Shown piece after piece: positions 53,925 to 64,000 of a stretch of DNA of 64,000 bases. The stretch lies in assembly GCA_047967505.1 (NCBI GenBank), contig CM106540.1; one strand, written 5' to 3'. Within the stretch, counting starts at the first letter, position 1; each line of letters starts with the position of its first letter. The notes under the pieces were generated by a model. The model was not told where the DNA came from. It saw only the letters and a list, made by a program, of their open reading frames with translations, and ran no database searches. Source of the stretch: Dipteris shenzhenensis (taxonomy: Eukaryota; Polypodiophyta; Polypodiopsida; Gleicheniales). Position numbers and translations under genes: made by a program.

Positions 53925-55930
53925 TCATCCTCGTCCACTGCTCCAAGACACCCCAAGATGCACGTGCTTATGCATATCTAATTCCAATTTGAAGACACTC
54001 TTACCCTTCTTTCGTTGTGGCACAGGTTGCATCTGGAACTTAATAGCTCTTACTACATGAGAGTACACACATGTTTGTGGACTCTTATGTAGCAGTTCGT
54101 AATTGCGGCCTCTCTTCGATGTTTTTTTGTACCAAAAAGCTCCAACTCCTACATCCCACTTCTCATAGGTTGTTCCCCAATTATCCTTCAATGTTTCCTC
54201 AATCTTGTGCTTAGGTTTTGTGCATTGCAATAGAAAGTATGGGTCATCTTGCTCGTTCTCCCTAGATGCTGTGACAATTACAAAGTTATTCCCCTCTTCT
54301 AGATGGTCAGTGAGGTCATCAAAACTCTCGCCAAACTATGGTGAGTCGTTTGTCTCTCCATTCTTTGTCACTCCATATGAACATAGAGGGAAAACTTGAA
54401 CTCACTCCCATGTCTTCACAGTTGCAATGTTCTCACAATCATCATGATCCCCTATGATGCACACACTACAGTAAGAAAGTTCTCTTGTTTTAATCAGTTG
54501 GTTGTTTGAAAAGCCCCATATGCTGTGCAGACCACAAACTCCTTTAATTTTCTCACAATTGTGCCGACTTCTCCTTTGCAATTCATCCACTTTCACTTCA
54601 TGGAACACTCTGTGTACTACAATATTCTTAAGGCTTTGTTTATTGTATTTTTAATGCACACTTGTGGAGAGGTTGGTTGTTACAGCATATGGGCATCATT
54701 GAGTTTTTCTTGAGGGCATGCTAAATTGGTGTTTAAACAAAGATTGGTTAATTACAGCTCCGCAGCCATCATGTTCACCCTTGCCATGTCTAGACCCAAA
54801 GAAATTCCACATCATGTCTAGACCGGTAGGGATTTGAACATTGAGACGAAGTAGAATCCATGGGCTGATTTAAATTGAGAGGCAGGACCATCTAACCACA
54901 CCCAATGTTGTTTTGTATTTTTTGCATGGGGATTTTCCTTTTTCAACCATTCCTAATGCAGTAGAAAAGCATGCTGCACAAATAAAGTGTCATGTTCCCT
55001 ATCATTTGAAATGTAGAAATGGTACGTGTGTTGCACTGACCTGGACTCCTGTGAGTCAACAAAACCAGATTGGCATCAGACATGGAAGCATCAAGCAAAT
55101 GACTGTACGTGATATGCACAAGAATTGTTATCTACTTGTTGTACTAGTGAGAGTACTTTGTACCTCATCTTGTTCTTGAAATGAATAAATTTTAGCAAAA
55201 GCTATGATAGATACAATTGTGTCATGGGAAAATTTGGCAAGGCATGTCCTGGACTACTTATCCTACTAGCTAGCCTGTGAAATTGTGAAGCACATATTTT
55301 GGGATGGATTGAACCGTGTGACCCTCACGTGACCTATAAGCTCCCTTGGCTAGGTGCTCTTATATGATAGTAGCCATCTCTTTTTATCGGATCCTTCAAC
55401 ATTAACATTTTCAAATCTCCTCCATTTTAGAGCAACATGGTTTTCTTCCCTCATTACATTTGGATAGACATTGAATGTCTTCTTCTTCAGCTTCAAACTA
55501 CAATGTTTACATGTGCCACGAATGTGCATTCAATCTAGTGCCACTCACGATCTCCCTTTGGACAAACCATTGGATCCCACAGAGACCTTAGGCTACAAAA
55601 CTTGCCCTCCCTTGCAATACACAATGAGGATCTAGGTGGCCTATAGACTGTGCATTCATCGAGGAGGCATGGGCATCGATCCCCATGGAGCAATGCTCCA
55701 ACACGACTAGATCTCAAGTCATTCATAGCTTACCGAGCCAGGTCAAAGTCTATGTGTGTTTTATAACAACAAACATTCCTGTCTTTGAGTTTCCTGACAT
55801 ACCAGGGCTTACAATGCTCAAAGCTCCTCTGCCTAATTGAAATGTCCAAATTCTGGTCCATAAACTTGAGATACAACTCCGTCCTATAGACCCAACATGC
55901 AAGAACAACATAACAATGAGCCCCTTTTTG
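53925..55930 (-). pseudogene. Transposase-like ORF of an unrecognised DNA transposon, decayed
   Basis: From about 55890 the minus strand reads YRTELYLKFMDQNLDISIRQ, RSFEHCKPWYVRKLKDRNVC, NDLRSSRVGALLHGDRCPC, RPPRSSLCIAREGKF and PMVCPKGDREWH, then ALKWRRFENVNVEGSDKKR. After a poorly readable middle, 54608-53925 gives VFHEVKVDELQRRSRHNCEK, GVCGLHSIWGFSNNQLIKT, RELSYCSVCIIGDHDDCEN and GTTYEKWDVGVGAFWYK. The spaced Cys/His residues suggest zinc binding. The two stops in the last part are TGA (fits TGG) and TAG (fits CAG). I recall similar uncharacterised proteins repeated in plant genomes, but I cannot name the superfamily. Confidence 0.55.
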
Positions 55931-55992
55931 CTACTACTAAAAGAGGATAAAACACAGTCTAATTAAAGTATATAATGAAGCAAAACAATTTT

Positions 55993-56370
55993 CAACCACC
56001 GTGCTGGTTTAGGAAGTTATAATTTCAATCGCCAGGCTGGTTTAGGACACGTTTATGATAGTCAACCACCGGACTAGTTTAGGACATGTAGTAAAATAAC
56101 AAAATATTGCAAAATATATTGTTGTTAATTTTTGCCCAACCATGCCACGGGGCTGGACAACAACTAATGTCTGTTCAACCACGCTGGTTTAAGACAATCA
56201 CATAACTGGTGATTAAGCCGAACCAGCCTACGGTTGGATGATGTTCCAACCACCGGGCTGGTTTAGGACAATCACATTTAGTCCAAGCATGGTTTAAGAA
56301 ATAAAACAAGTAAACTATCCCAAAGCTCAATCACAAACAATCACCGGTCTAGTTTAGGCACCACTGACTT
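55993..56370. repeat. Right subterminal repeats (CAACCACCGGGCTGGTTTAG type)
   Basis: CAACCACCGTGCTGGTTTAG (55993), CAATCGCCAGGCTGGTTTAG (56026), CAACCACCGGACTAGTTTAG (56063), CAACCACGCTGGTTTAAGAC (56175), CAACCACCGGGCTGGTTTAG (56247) and CAATCACCGGTCTAGTTTAG (56339). With the inverted motifs at 53.47-53.83 kb they bracket the transposase-like relic. Confidence 0.85.
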
Positions 56371-58592
56371 GCATTGTATCTAGCATGTGTATGATGTGCT
56401 CCTTAAACACCTTGCATCCCATCTGCTTCTTACAGATGTCCTTTCTATTTGGAGAAACTCTCATACTTTTGTGCTAAAACATCGTCACTTAGTGTAGCAA
56501 TTACTTCCGCACTTAGGCTATCTCTCCTTTTCTAGCATTCTATAAAAGCCAACAAACTTCTTAGATCAGGACGATCGTGCATTGCTTCTGCTCTATGTTG
56601 AACCGCTAGAGCCACGTTGGTCGTTCTGATTTTGATAGGGGCCAAATACATTATCTTGGCCACATATTATTTCACCAAATGGGTGGAGGGGCGAGCCACA
56701 AGAAAATCAAAGTTTGCCAAATTCCATTGAGCAATGCATAAGTTATGGATCATGCAAGATACCTATATACAGAAAAGTCCTTGAACCTCACAAAAAATGG
56801 CTACACTCAAGAAAACAATGACCCATCCAATGGGTATGAAACTTTACAACTTACTTAGTTTAAGGTCTCTAAAGTATCATATCCATTGGAGATGGGCACA
56901 TAGGCTAAAAGCAAACTGAGTGCGCAATGTTTTTCAACACTCATGCATGATGCATGGTACAAAACAAGGAAATATGCATTCTGAATAGCTCAAATGATAT
57001 CTGATGGGTATGATATTATGCACAAGCCTTAAACTAAGAAAATATAAGGGCCTCTACCCTAGGGCACTGACTCAGTATGTAATATGTTATTACCCTCGTC
57101 CAAAATCCAGGGTATGGGGGAACAAGGTCCATATATAATATGCATAGATTTCCTTTAAAAAATCAAATATGCAAGGGAAAACTATGAAAATTTCGTGTCC
57201 CTTGTCCCACAAAATATAAGGTATATATCTTGAAAAATATGCAAGACTTTAAGATTTGTACATATTTTTCATTATATGTGAGGCCCAAGGGGCCCCTCTT
57301 TTGGATGAGGGGGGGTAAAACAAAAAATACACTAAAATATGAAAACCCATCTCCATTCATATTAATGTAACTTTTTCGTGTGTTATCCAAATTTCAAGGT
57401 GTAAAGACATATTTGAAGCTCTTTTAGTGTAGAACATAGCTCTGTTAATTTGAATAATTTATGCTCATGGCATATTGTTAAATACATCTCATACTCAAGA
57501 TTTTGATAGGTTTTCTTACTAAAAGGGAGTTGACGCCCCAGGGCCTCTACAAAGTATCATACCCATCAGAGACTCTAAGCACAAAAGCTAAAAGCTCACG
57601 GGGAATGCATGTCTTTTAACATGTATCTTATAAATGTATCTTATAAATTCATTCACTAAACTTTTAAGTAGTTATTGATTTTGTACATACCCCTTACTTT
57701 ATGATATACTTGTATTCTTCAATTGTTGGAAAGAATATTGTTTTATTCACAAATTAATTTTTAATAAAATTTGAGTTAATTTATCATAATTTCTATTTTT
57801 TCTATTAATTTAACTTATAATTTATTGATATTACTTATTAAATTTAGTAATTTTTTAATTTAATGATTGATGTAATTTACTACTTTTAATAAGTTTCAAA
57901 GTTTTTTTAATAATCACCCATGGACTCTTGTTTCTATTCCATATTAATAATATAAATGTTAAATTAGTTAGTTTAATATAGCTCTAAATGTATATGTTAA
58001 TTATTTTTTATTTAATTATTAGTTATATATTTAATTTTTTATTTTATATAAATAATATTCATAATTTTAAAAAATAATTTCTTTTAAATATATCATATTT
58101 ATATAATTGTATAGACTATACTATGTTTTAATATATTTTTATATAACCTGTCAATTTCAAAAGCTTGATTTAACCGAGAAACCAGTATAAGACAATTGGA
58201 GTTAAGGTTAGCAATTAGACACTGCCAATATTGAAAGAAATCAATTGGCTAGACCTTTGCAACAAATAACAAAGCAACGCATGAATGTAAAAAGCATGCC
58301 AAAAGCACAAGTGTATGAGATGACCATAGCCCGAAACATGGCATCCACACATAAAGCATTAAGGCACATGGAAGAACAAAGCATCATGCATCAAGCTACA
58401 TCAAGCAAAGAAGAGAACGCCATCGACATCAAGCATTGAGAAGCAACATCCTTTCCACCTTTAGCCCATATGTTTGTAAATCAAACTTGACCACCTGAGA
58501 GTAGCCATGTACGCACCCAAGGGAGGATTTGATCTTGTAACTCACATCTGACCACCTTATAGTAGCCAAAGGATCATGGCACCAACGGGAGG
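56371..58592. other. AT-rich region without supported gene
   Basis: No ORF with a recognisable domain. 57620-58140 is extremely AT-rich (long TTAAT/ATAAT runs), as in matrix-attachment-like or decayed intergenic DNA. AAGCATNNNGCAT words near 58260-58440 give a short meaningless frame. Confidence 0.5.
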
Positions 58593-58938
58593 TGTTGAGA
58601 GTTGTGGTGCCATGAGCACATAATTAGAGGCTAAGGTATGGTATAGGAAAGAATCAAAGTAGCCACCCTAGGATGTGGACTACATGATGTGGAGATGTGG
58701 ATTGAGGATATCCCTACAAGGAGAGATGTGGATGAGAGGATCCCACATGGTTTGACTATTCGAAAGGCTCTCTCTATATAAGAAGCCTATCATGCATTGT
58801 TGAACACACACATTGAAAGAGATATAGATTTGCTATCTTCCTCTCATGTCTTATTTAGTGTGCTTTAAGCCTCTTTAGTTCTTCCGTTGATCTTGTGTGC
58901 TTTAGGCTTCGTGGCGATCATATATTGGATCTTTCACA
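58593..58938 (+). repeat. Putative solo or broken LTR
   Basis: It starts TGTTGAGAGTTGTGG right after a purine stretch (CCAACGGGAGG) and contains CTCTATATAAGAAGCC (about 58772), a strong TATA box. It ends near TCTTTCACA before TGGGGTTATGC, which could be a primer site. Only one copy is visible, so the boundaries are tentative. Confidence 0.4.
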
Positions 58939-58963
58939 TGGGGTTATGCACAGACCTACAGCA

Positions 58964-59165
58964 TTAATGGTTCACTTTACCATGTGACTTTCATCGACGA
59001 GATTCTAGAAGATATTGTTGGGTCTACTTTTTGGAAGAGAAATATGAAGTCTTTTATAGATTTCAAGAATTCAAATCCATGTTGAGAACCACACAAGCAA
59101 AAAGATCGAAGTCATGAGATCAGACAGAGGAGGTGAATACATGTCTTCCACATTCAGCTAATATT
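58964..59165 (+). pseudogene. Copia integrase fragment
   Basis: Readable across frames are NGSLYHVTFIDE, then RRYWVYFLEEKYEVFYRFQEF and EVMRSDRGGEYMSSTF, the stretch of Copia integrase before and around the second catalytic Asp. There are at least two frameshifts and no other domain nearby. It is a short scrap of an old element, perhaps of the one owning the LTR just upstream. Confidence 0.7.
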
Positions 59166-59639
59166 ATTAATAAAGAGTTTTTGAAATCCAAACAAAAAAA
59201 GTTTTTGTAAGTTGTTGAGTATGCATTGAGGTTAGGGAACTTTTTTAAAAATATTATAAAATTTAAAGAAGTGCAATGGTTGTTGAGTATGCAATAGGTT
59301 AGGAGGGTTTTTTTAGAAATCTTTTAAAATGTGAAAAGCAAAGCAAGCTTTTTGAAGTTATTGCTCACGATAGGTTGGAATTCGAAAAAGCCAAGGTTAA
59401 GAGAATTTTTTAAAGTTAGGTTGGAATTTGAAAAAGCCAAAAGAACTAGAATTGTTGCGTACACAATAGGTTAAGAGATTTTTTTAAAGTTAAGAAGGTC
59501 ATTTGAGAAATCTTGAAAAGTTTAAAATGCTAAAAGCAAACAAGCTTTTTGAAGGTGTTGCTCACGCAATAGGTTGGAAGAGATATAACTAGATTCGGGC
59601 AAGTAGCTGTATTGATGTTTTATTTGAATTTTAGCACAC

Positions 59640-60115
59640 AACTATGCATTTTGATTTTAGAAAATTGAATTTTGCACATAGCAATTTAAATATGGCACAT
59701 AGCACTTTGCATTCTGCATATAGCACTTTGCATCTAGCACATAACCACATATTTGTAGTTGGCACACTTTCTCTCTAAAAATCATAAGACCAAAGAGTGC
59801 ACCCTTTCTTAGGGTTCATTTCAATTTGCATTTTGCACAAAGAAATTTGAATTTTGCACATAGCAATTTGAATTTGGCTCATAGCACTTTACATTTAGCT
59901 TATAGTACTTTGCATTTAGCACATAACCATACTTTTGTGTGGGAGAAAAGTTGGCACATTTCCTCTCCAAAAATTATAAGACCAAGGACGAGCCCTTCAT
60001 TGGGTTCCATTTAATTTGCATTTAGCACAAAGCAATTTGAATTTTGCACATAGCGATTTGAATTTGGCACATAGCACTTTGCATTTGGCTTATAGTACTT
60101 TGCATTTAGCACAGT
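59640..60115 (+). repeat. Two-level minisatellite (20-21 bp subunits in about 185-bp blocks)
   Basis: Subunits such as TTTTGCACATAGCAATTTGAA and TTTGGCACATAGCACTTTGCA occur in three blocks (about 59640-59755, 59820-59935 and 60010-60115). The first two are followed by the same spacer (CATAACCA, then TTGGCACA..TTTCTCTCC, AAAAATYATAAGACCAA and a CCCTT..GGGTT segment). The third block ends before the spacer. This is a higher-order repeat, not a CRISPR array. Confidence 0.85.
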
Positions 60116-60409
60116 TGCCTAAAATTTTTATGAAAAATAAAAAAAGTTGATAGGTGGAAGATGTTGCATATGCAATAGGTTGGAAAGCTCTTCACCTATT
60201 ACATAATTTTGAAAATTTTGTTGATTCGTGCAACAGGTTGAGATAAAGAGAAAACCAATGAAAGAGTGGCTTATACTTAACCTAAAAAGCCTAAAAAGCT
60301 GTCCTAAACCTAATTATAATGAAAGAGTGTCTTATACTTATACTTAACTTAAAAAGCTGCCTAAAGCTAATTATAATCCACTTCCACATAAAATCTCAAC
60401 CTTCCTCGT

Positions 60410-60742
60410 CATTCTCTCATTCTTCCTCCTTTTTTCAAATCTTCCTCCTCCTCCATTGTTGGTGGACTTCTCCTCTGGAGGTATCCCTCTCCTCCCTCTG
60501 ACATCTCCTCCCTCCTACCTTTCCCTCCTCTCCTCTCCTCCCTCCCGCCTTCCCTTCCCTCTCCCCTCTCCTCCCTTCCCCTACGCTCTGCTCCCTCTCC
60601 TCTCCTCTCCCCTCTACTCCCCCTCCCCTCCCTCTCCCCTTTGCTCGTGATCCCTCTCCCCTCCCTTTCTCTCCGCTTGCTCGCTCGCTCTCCCCTCCCC
60701 TCCCTCTCCCCTCTGCTTGCGATCTCCCTCTTCACTTCGCCC

Positions 60743-60795
<53 letters not shown>
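60410..60795. repeat. Pyrimidine-rich tract with C-run and (CT)n
   Basis: It is almost pure C/T on the plus strand (CCTCCCTCTCC words), ending with a run of about 12 C at 60740 and a CT microsatellite at about 60754-60795. Frames across it are Ser/Pro/Leu- or Arg/Glu/Gly-rich artefacts. Such mirror-type tracts can form triplex DNA. Confidence 0.85.
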
Positions 60796-60798
<3 letters not shown>

Positions 60799-62557
60799 GT
60801 AAGAAAAGGGAAGGCTATAGGTCTAAGCAGAAAGTGTAGAGAAATTAAAACCCCCAAAGTCTTAGATGAAGGCCTGGCAAGTGGAGCAGTTGGGATATTA
60901 AGCAAAGAGATTGAAACAAAAAGCGAAAAGACTGGCGAGGATCCTAACCCTCAAGGTTCAGAAAGTGGAGCACGTGGGATACTAAGCAAAGAGCCTAAGC
61001 CTCAACTCCCATGCACACAAAGCCACCTATTAGTTAGGACCTAGTAATCAAGGGCCTATGCTTGGTACTCAAGAGCAAGAGCTTTAAATATTCAATGTAA
61101 AAGAAATTTTGGAATAAAATAATATATTTTGTATAAGTCAGGACCTTATAGACAAGGGTCCTTGATTTTGATCTTCGATATAAAAGAAATTTTGGATTAA
61201 AACAACATATTTTGGTTCCATTATAATCAAGTACATTGTTTTTCGTTTATTTTGATGTCTTTAGTCTCATTAATGTTATATCCCTTTCTCATTAGTTTGA
61301 CCAAGGGTGTATTTCTACAGTAAGAAGGTTTAAATATACACCACCTTTCCAAGAGAATTGGTCATCCATTAAAGGTGTATTTCTACACCAAGAAGGTGTA
61401 TACACCAGCCATCTGTTCTTACGAAATGATAGAAAGTACAATCATGTTCATGAAAAGTTTTTTGACTCTAGCATAATTTAAAATATAGATTTATATGGTT
61501 AATCTTTAAAAATTGCAGTGATGGAAAGTACAATGTTCATGAAAAGTTTCTTGACTTTAGCATAATTTGAAATATAAAAATATATGGTTAATCTTTAAAA
61601 ATTACAGTAGGAGTGTAGCAAGTACGTGGTGTTTTCACTAAACTTTGGTTTTTAAAGTTAGCTTTAAAAATTGCATTAGGAGTGTATTCATGATATTTGG
61701 ACTTTTCTTTAGTCTAGTTTTAAAATTGGACTTTACACAAGTCCAAATTTTTTGAATAGTGTGTTTCAAACATTGCACTCTTGATCCCTTCAAGAAAGAA
61801 ACCATCGAGGTAGTGTAAGAATTAACTAGTGTAATGCTTGAAAATTCATAATTGTTAAACTTAAATTAACCAAAAAATTTAACTTTCATTAAACGTTTAT
61901 AATGAGTTTAACCAAATTAAACATTTATCTAAACATTAAACTTCAATGAGAAATAAAATCGATAATTGTTTTAATTTTACTAAAATTAACATAACGAGGA
62001 GTGGGAATAGGCCCATATAACAATGATCAATGTCTGATCCCATTGTATGCATTGTTATCAAGTTCTCTCATTGTATGCAAGACCAATTGAAGATTAATTT
62101 AAAAGACTCTCATTGAATTGCTGAGTAGACGCTTCCGACATAGGTTTCATGATAAAGTTTGAGAGAGAAAAAACTATGCAGATCACTTGCATACATGTAT
62201 TGCTTGGTGACTTTGAGCGAGCATAAGGTTAAATAATACCATTTGGATACCAACCTCAAGGGAAGCTGATGTTATCTATCTTTAACCTCATTGCGGAACT
62301 TGAAAAGGATGAGTCTAGAATACTTGCTCAACACAGATACTTATACTACATGCAATCAAGCTGAATTAGCAGGGAGGCGTCGAGTCGAGTGGTAAACTTA
62401 TCAACTGGATGAAATTTACATCAACTGTCCAAAACGAAGAGACAGTCCTATGTAAAAAGGTGCCTACTTCGGACAAGCCAAACCTAGCTAGGAGAGTGCA
62501 AACGCCCTTCGGGTGAATGTTACGTAAAGAAAAGAGAAGCAATAACCTCTTGTGATC
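60796..62557. other. Region without supported gene
   Basis: AT-rich, no long ORF. Two direct repeats are visible: AAAAGAAATTTTGGA.TAAAA near 61095 and 61185, and GAAAGTACAAT..GTTCATGAAAAGTTT near 61430 and 61525. It lies 3' of the minus-strand gene. Confidence 0.5.
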
Positions 62558-63568
62558 CTAGTCAAGATTAATGTCTTTGCACTCTTCTGAGTCATCTCTG
62601 TTGGCGAGCTCATCAACATCAACTTCAACTCTGAACATTTGACATAACCGCTTGCGCTTGACAATACTAAATTTGCTTGCAGGCTGGCAATGTTTTTCTC
62701 TTGCCGCAAATTCAGGCTGGCAATGTTTTTCCCTTGACGGTGGTAGAGTTTCCAGAGCCAGTACCAGACTAGCAAACAGCAACCTCCTGCTCAGCCGGTA
62801 CAACCTTGCCTGCTCGGCTTTTTGCTTCCTCCATCGCCCGCCTGTTTTAACAAACATGTCCTGCACCCTCTTCAATAGCACCGCTGGCATCCCCGGGAAG
62901 CTTCTCCTGTTCACCGTTGGACGTCCCTGATCGGCTGTGTCTTTGATCACTACCATTCCAGAAAGGCATGATTCTACAGCGGGCACTTGATCGCCTTCCT
63001 CTACGTTAAAATTGCACGAGTGGCTGCCCACAATTTCCCCGGCCATGTTTGTCACTATACCGCCTTCGATGGAGATCCCAAACGAGGCGATTAGGCCATA
63101 GGAAGGGTGGGGAGGCAGGGAGAGCACACCTTCGATCATCGCAGGAGATTTGGCACGGTCTATGTACGGCAGGTCCGGATAGTTGAAGCAGAAAATGGAA
63201 TCACCTTGATCTGGGTCTTCGTCCTCTGTGCAGAAGTTGAGGCAGCGGGTCCGGAGGCTCTTAACTGGCTTGACGATGCAAACCTCGCAACCGTGCTTGA
63301 AGAGCACAACTTCAGCCCGAAATGTGAGTGAGTCGCAATCGCTGTACCTGGGATAATCAACCATGAGGCTGCCGGGGGAGTTGACCGTGGACATGACGGA
63401 GGCTGGAACGAGGGACTCTCCCGATTCACCGACGAGGCAAGCAAAGCCGATGTAAATAGCGTTAGAGGACGAGGGACAGTGGGCGGAGTGGCGGAAGTAA
63501 ATGCTGCCCACTAGGCGAGAAACGCGGTTGAAGAGCTCTACGCTCCGTGATCTGTCCATGGTAACCAT
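62558..63568 (-). CDS. Uncharacterised protein, possible degenerate trypsin-like/HtrA-type fold
   Basis: An uninterrupted 336-codon ORF, GC-rich against AT-rich surroundings. Two in-frame ATGs exist; the second (63557-63559, ACCATGG context, MDRSRSVELFNRVSRLVGS) is the more likely start. IYIGFACLVGESGESLVPAS, LTFRAEVVLFKHGCEVCIVK and GGIVTNMAGEIVGSHSCN are reminiscent of the beta-barrel pattern of HtrA-like proteases (..GxGFxV.., ..AEVV.., ..GGPVxNxxGEVVG..), but no His/Asp/Ser triad is evident, so it would be inactive. The C-terminus is basic, with a tandem 10-residue repeat (EKHCQPEFAAR, EKHCQPASKF), and ends acidic. A real host gene seems likely; the family assignment is tentative. Confidence 0.55.
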   Translation of the reverse strand: MVTMDRSRSVELFNRVSRLVGSIYFRHSAHCPSSSNAIYIGFACLVGESGESLVPASVMSTVNSPGSLMVDYPRYSDCDSLTFRAEVVLFKHGCEVCIVKPVKSLRTRCLNFCTEDEDPDQGDSIFCFNYPDLPYIDRAKSPAMIEGVLSLPPHPSYGLIASFGISIEGGIVTNMAGEIVGSHSCNFNVEEGDQVPAVESCLSGMVVIKDTADQGRPTVNRRSFPGMPAVLLKRVQDMFVKTGGRWRKQKAEQARLYRLSRRLLFASLVLALETLPPSREKHCQPEFAAREKHCQPASKFSIVKRKRLCQMFRVEVDVDELANRDDSEECKDINLD

Positions 63569-64000
63569 GAAGCAGGAGCAGGGAGGCAGCGATCAGCTGG
63601 CTGAGGGAAGAGCGATATGAAGGAGGAGCTGAGCGCGAAGCCGAAGGTGAGGAGTCCTCTATTTTAAGCGCCCCCTTGAAAAAGCAGCACTGAAAAGCCA
63701 ACCCCTTCCCATGCATGCATGCATTGGCCCCTCAACCAACAAATGAGGATGAGCAACCGGTATAAAAATCAACCAATTTCCTCACCTTTGGTGATCCTTA
63801 AACCGTTTACTACTCGCAAGGCATGGTTAGAAATTTTAGTTTTATAATTCACCTCGATTCATTTGTTAGAAGATCCTCTCTTATGTAGTCCTATATATGG
63901 TAAAAGAAATTATTGAAATATCAATTCAGTACATCGAAAGATTGAATGAGAGAGAAAATTTTCAAGTGAATTTCATTTTATTTTTTTTAATAGGATAGAA
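63569..64000 (-). promoter_or_regulatory. Upstream region of the 62.6-63.6 kb gene
   Basis: Read on the minus strand, the 90 bp before the ATG are CT-rich, like a plant 5' leader (CAGCTCCTCCTTCATATCGC). A TTAAAATAG element lies near 63658-63667. A CATGCATGCATGCAT run at about 63710-63724 contains RY elements (CATGCATG), the site class bound by B3 factors of the ABI3/FUS3 group. Use in this organism is inferred only. Confidence 0.35.

Noticed and set aside
54913-55179. 88-codon plus-strand ORF inside the transposase-like region
   Set aside because: It lies antisense to the transposon relic, and no motif was found. Probably a chance frame.
57620-58140. Organellar DNA insertion suggested by very AT-rich sequence
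   Set aside because: No plastid or mitochondrial gene, tRNA or rRNA motif is readable. AT-richness alone is not evidence.
59640-60115. CRISPR-like array of short repeats
   Set aside because: Units are contiguous, degenerate and nested, with no unique spacers between them and no cas genes. The surrounding DNA is plant nuclear.

Overview
This is a nuclear window from a plant with a large, repeat-rich genome. The evidence is several plant-type LTR retrotransposons (Copia elements primed by initiator-Met tRNA, one Gypsy element), long CT/GA and CA microsatellites, non-autonomous LTR elements, and relics of plant-specific genes such as an NFD4/nodulin-like MFS transporter. I think a fern or another non-flowering vascular plant is most likely, from general familiarity with the transposon protein types, but this is inference. 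I see no bacterial, organellar, CRISPR, rRNA or tRNA features.

Layout. 0-0.6 kb: 3' end and LTR of a Copia element that begins before the window. 0.6-6.4 kb: mostly non-coding, with a CA microsatellite, an unidentified broken ORF at 4.8-5.4 kb and a roughly 375-bp repeat present about 2.5 times. 6.47-8.69 kb: a large foldback made of eight 59-71 bp hairpins separated by CT tracts on the left and GA tracts on the right. 9.6-10 kb: a TAGTACT/ACC-rich repeat. 10.8-16.4 kb: an old Copia element with leader repeats, a broken gag-pol and a 3' LTR. 17.8-18.1 kb: a putative LTR.

19.3-34.0 kb is a nested stack. A tandem array of a non-coding LTR element (LTR about 1.34 kb, internal region about 0.5 kb, PBS and polypurine tract visible) holds two later insertions: a 3.2-kb LTR-like element and a very young 5.9-kb Copia element. 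Both have CCTGT target duplications.

34.5-38.4 kb is the most gene-like stretch between transposons: a decayed NFD4-like transporter, a decayed gene with a repeated module of about 110-125 residues, and a small unknown ORF on the other strand. 38.7-39.1 kb is a 185-bp tandem duplication. 39.49-45.90 kb is one Copia element cut in two inside integrase, with the 3' half inverted; the LTR pair and the TGTGA target duplication prove the halves belong together. 45.97-50.03 kb is a decayed Gypsy element. 50.4-53.3 kb holds coiled-coil ORF relics and a minisatellite. 53.47-56.37 kb is a decayed DNA-transposon-like unit with inverted subterminal repeats. 56.4-62.5 kb is AT-rich, with a Copia integrase scrap and minisatellites. 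62.56-63.57 kb holds the only apparently intact non-transposon ORF, 336 codons on the minus strand.

There is no operon-like cooperation. The window is a record of transposon insertion, recombination, inversion and decay, with few host genes. Most stop codons in the relics are G-to-A or C-to-T changes, as expected for methylated, silenced DNA.
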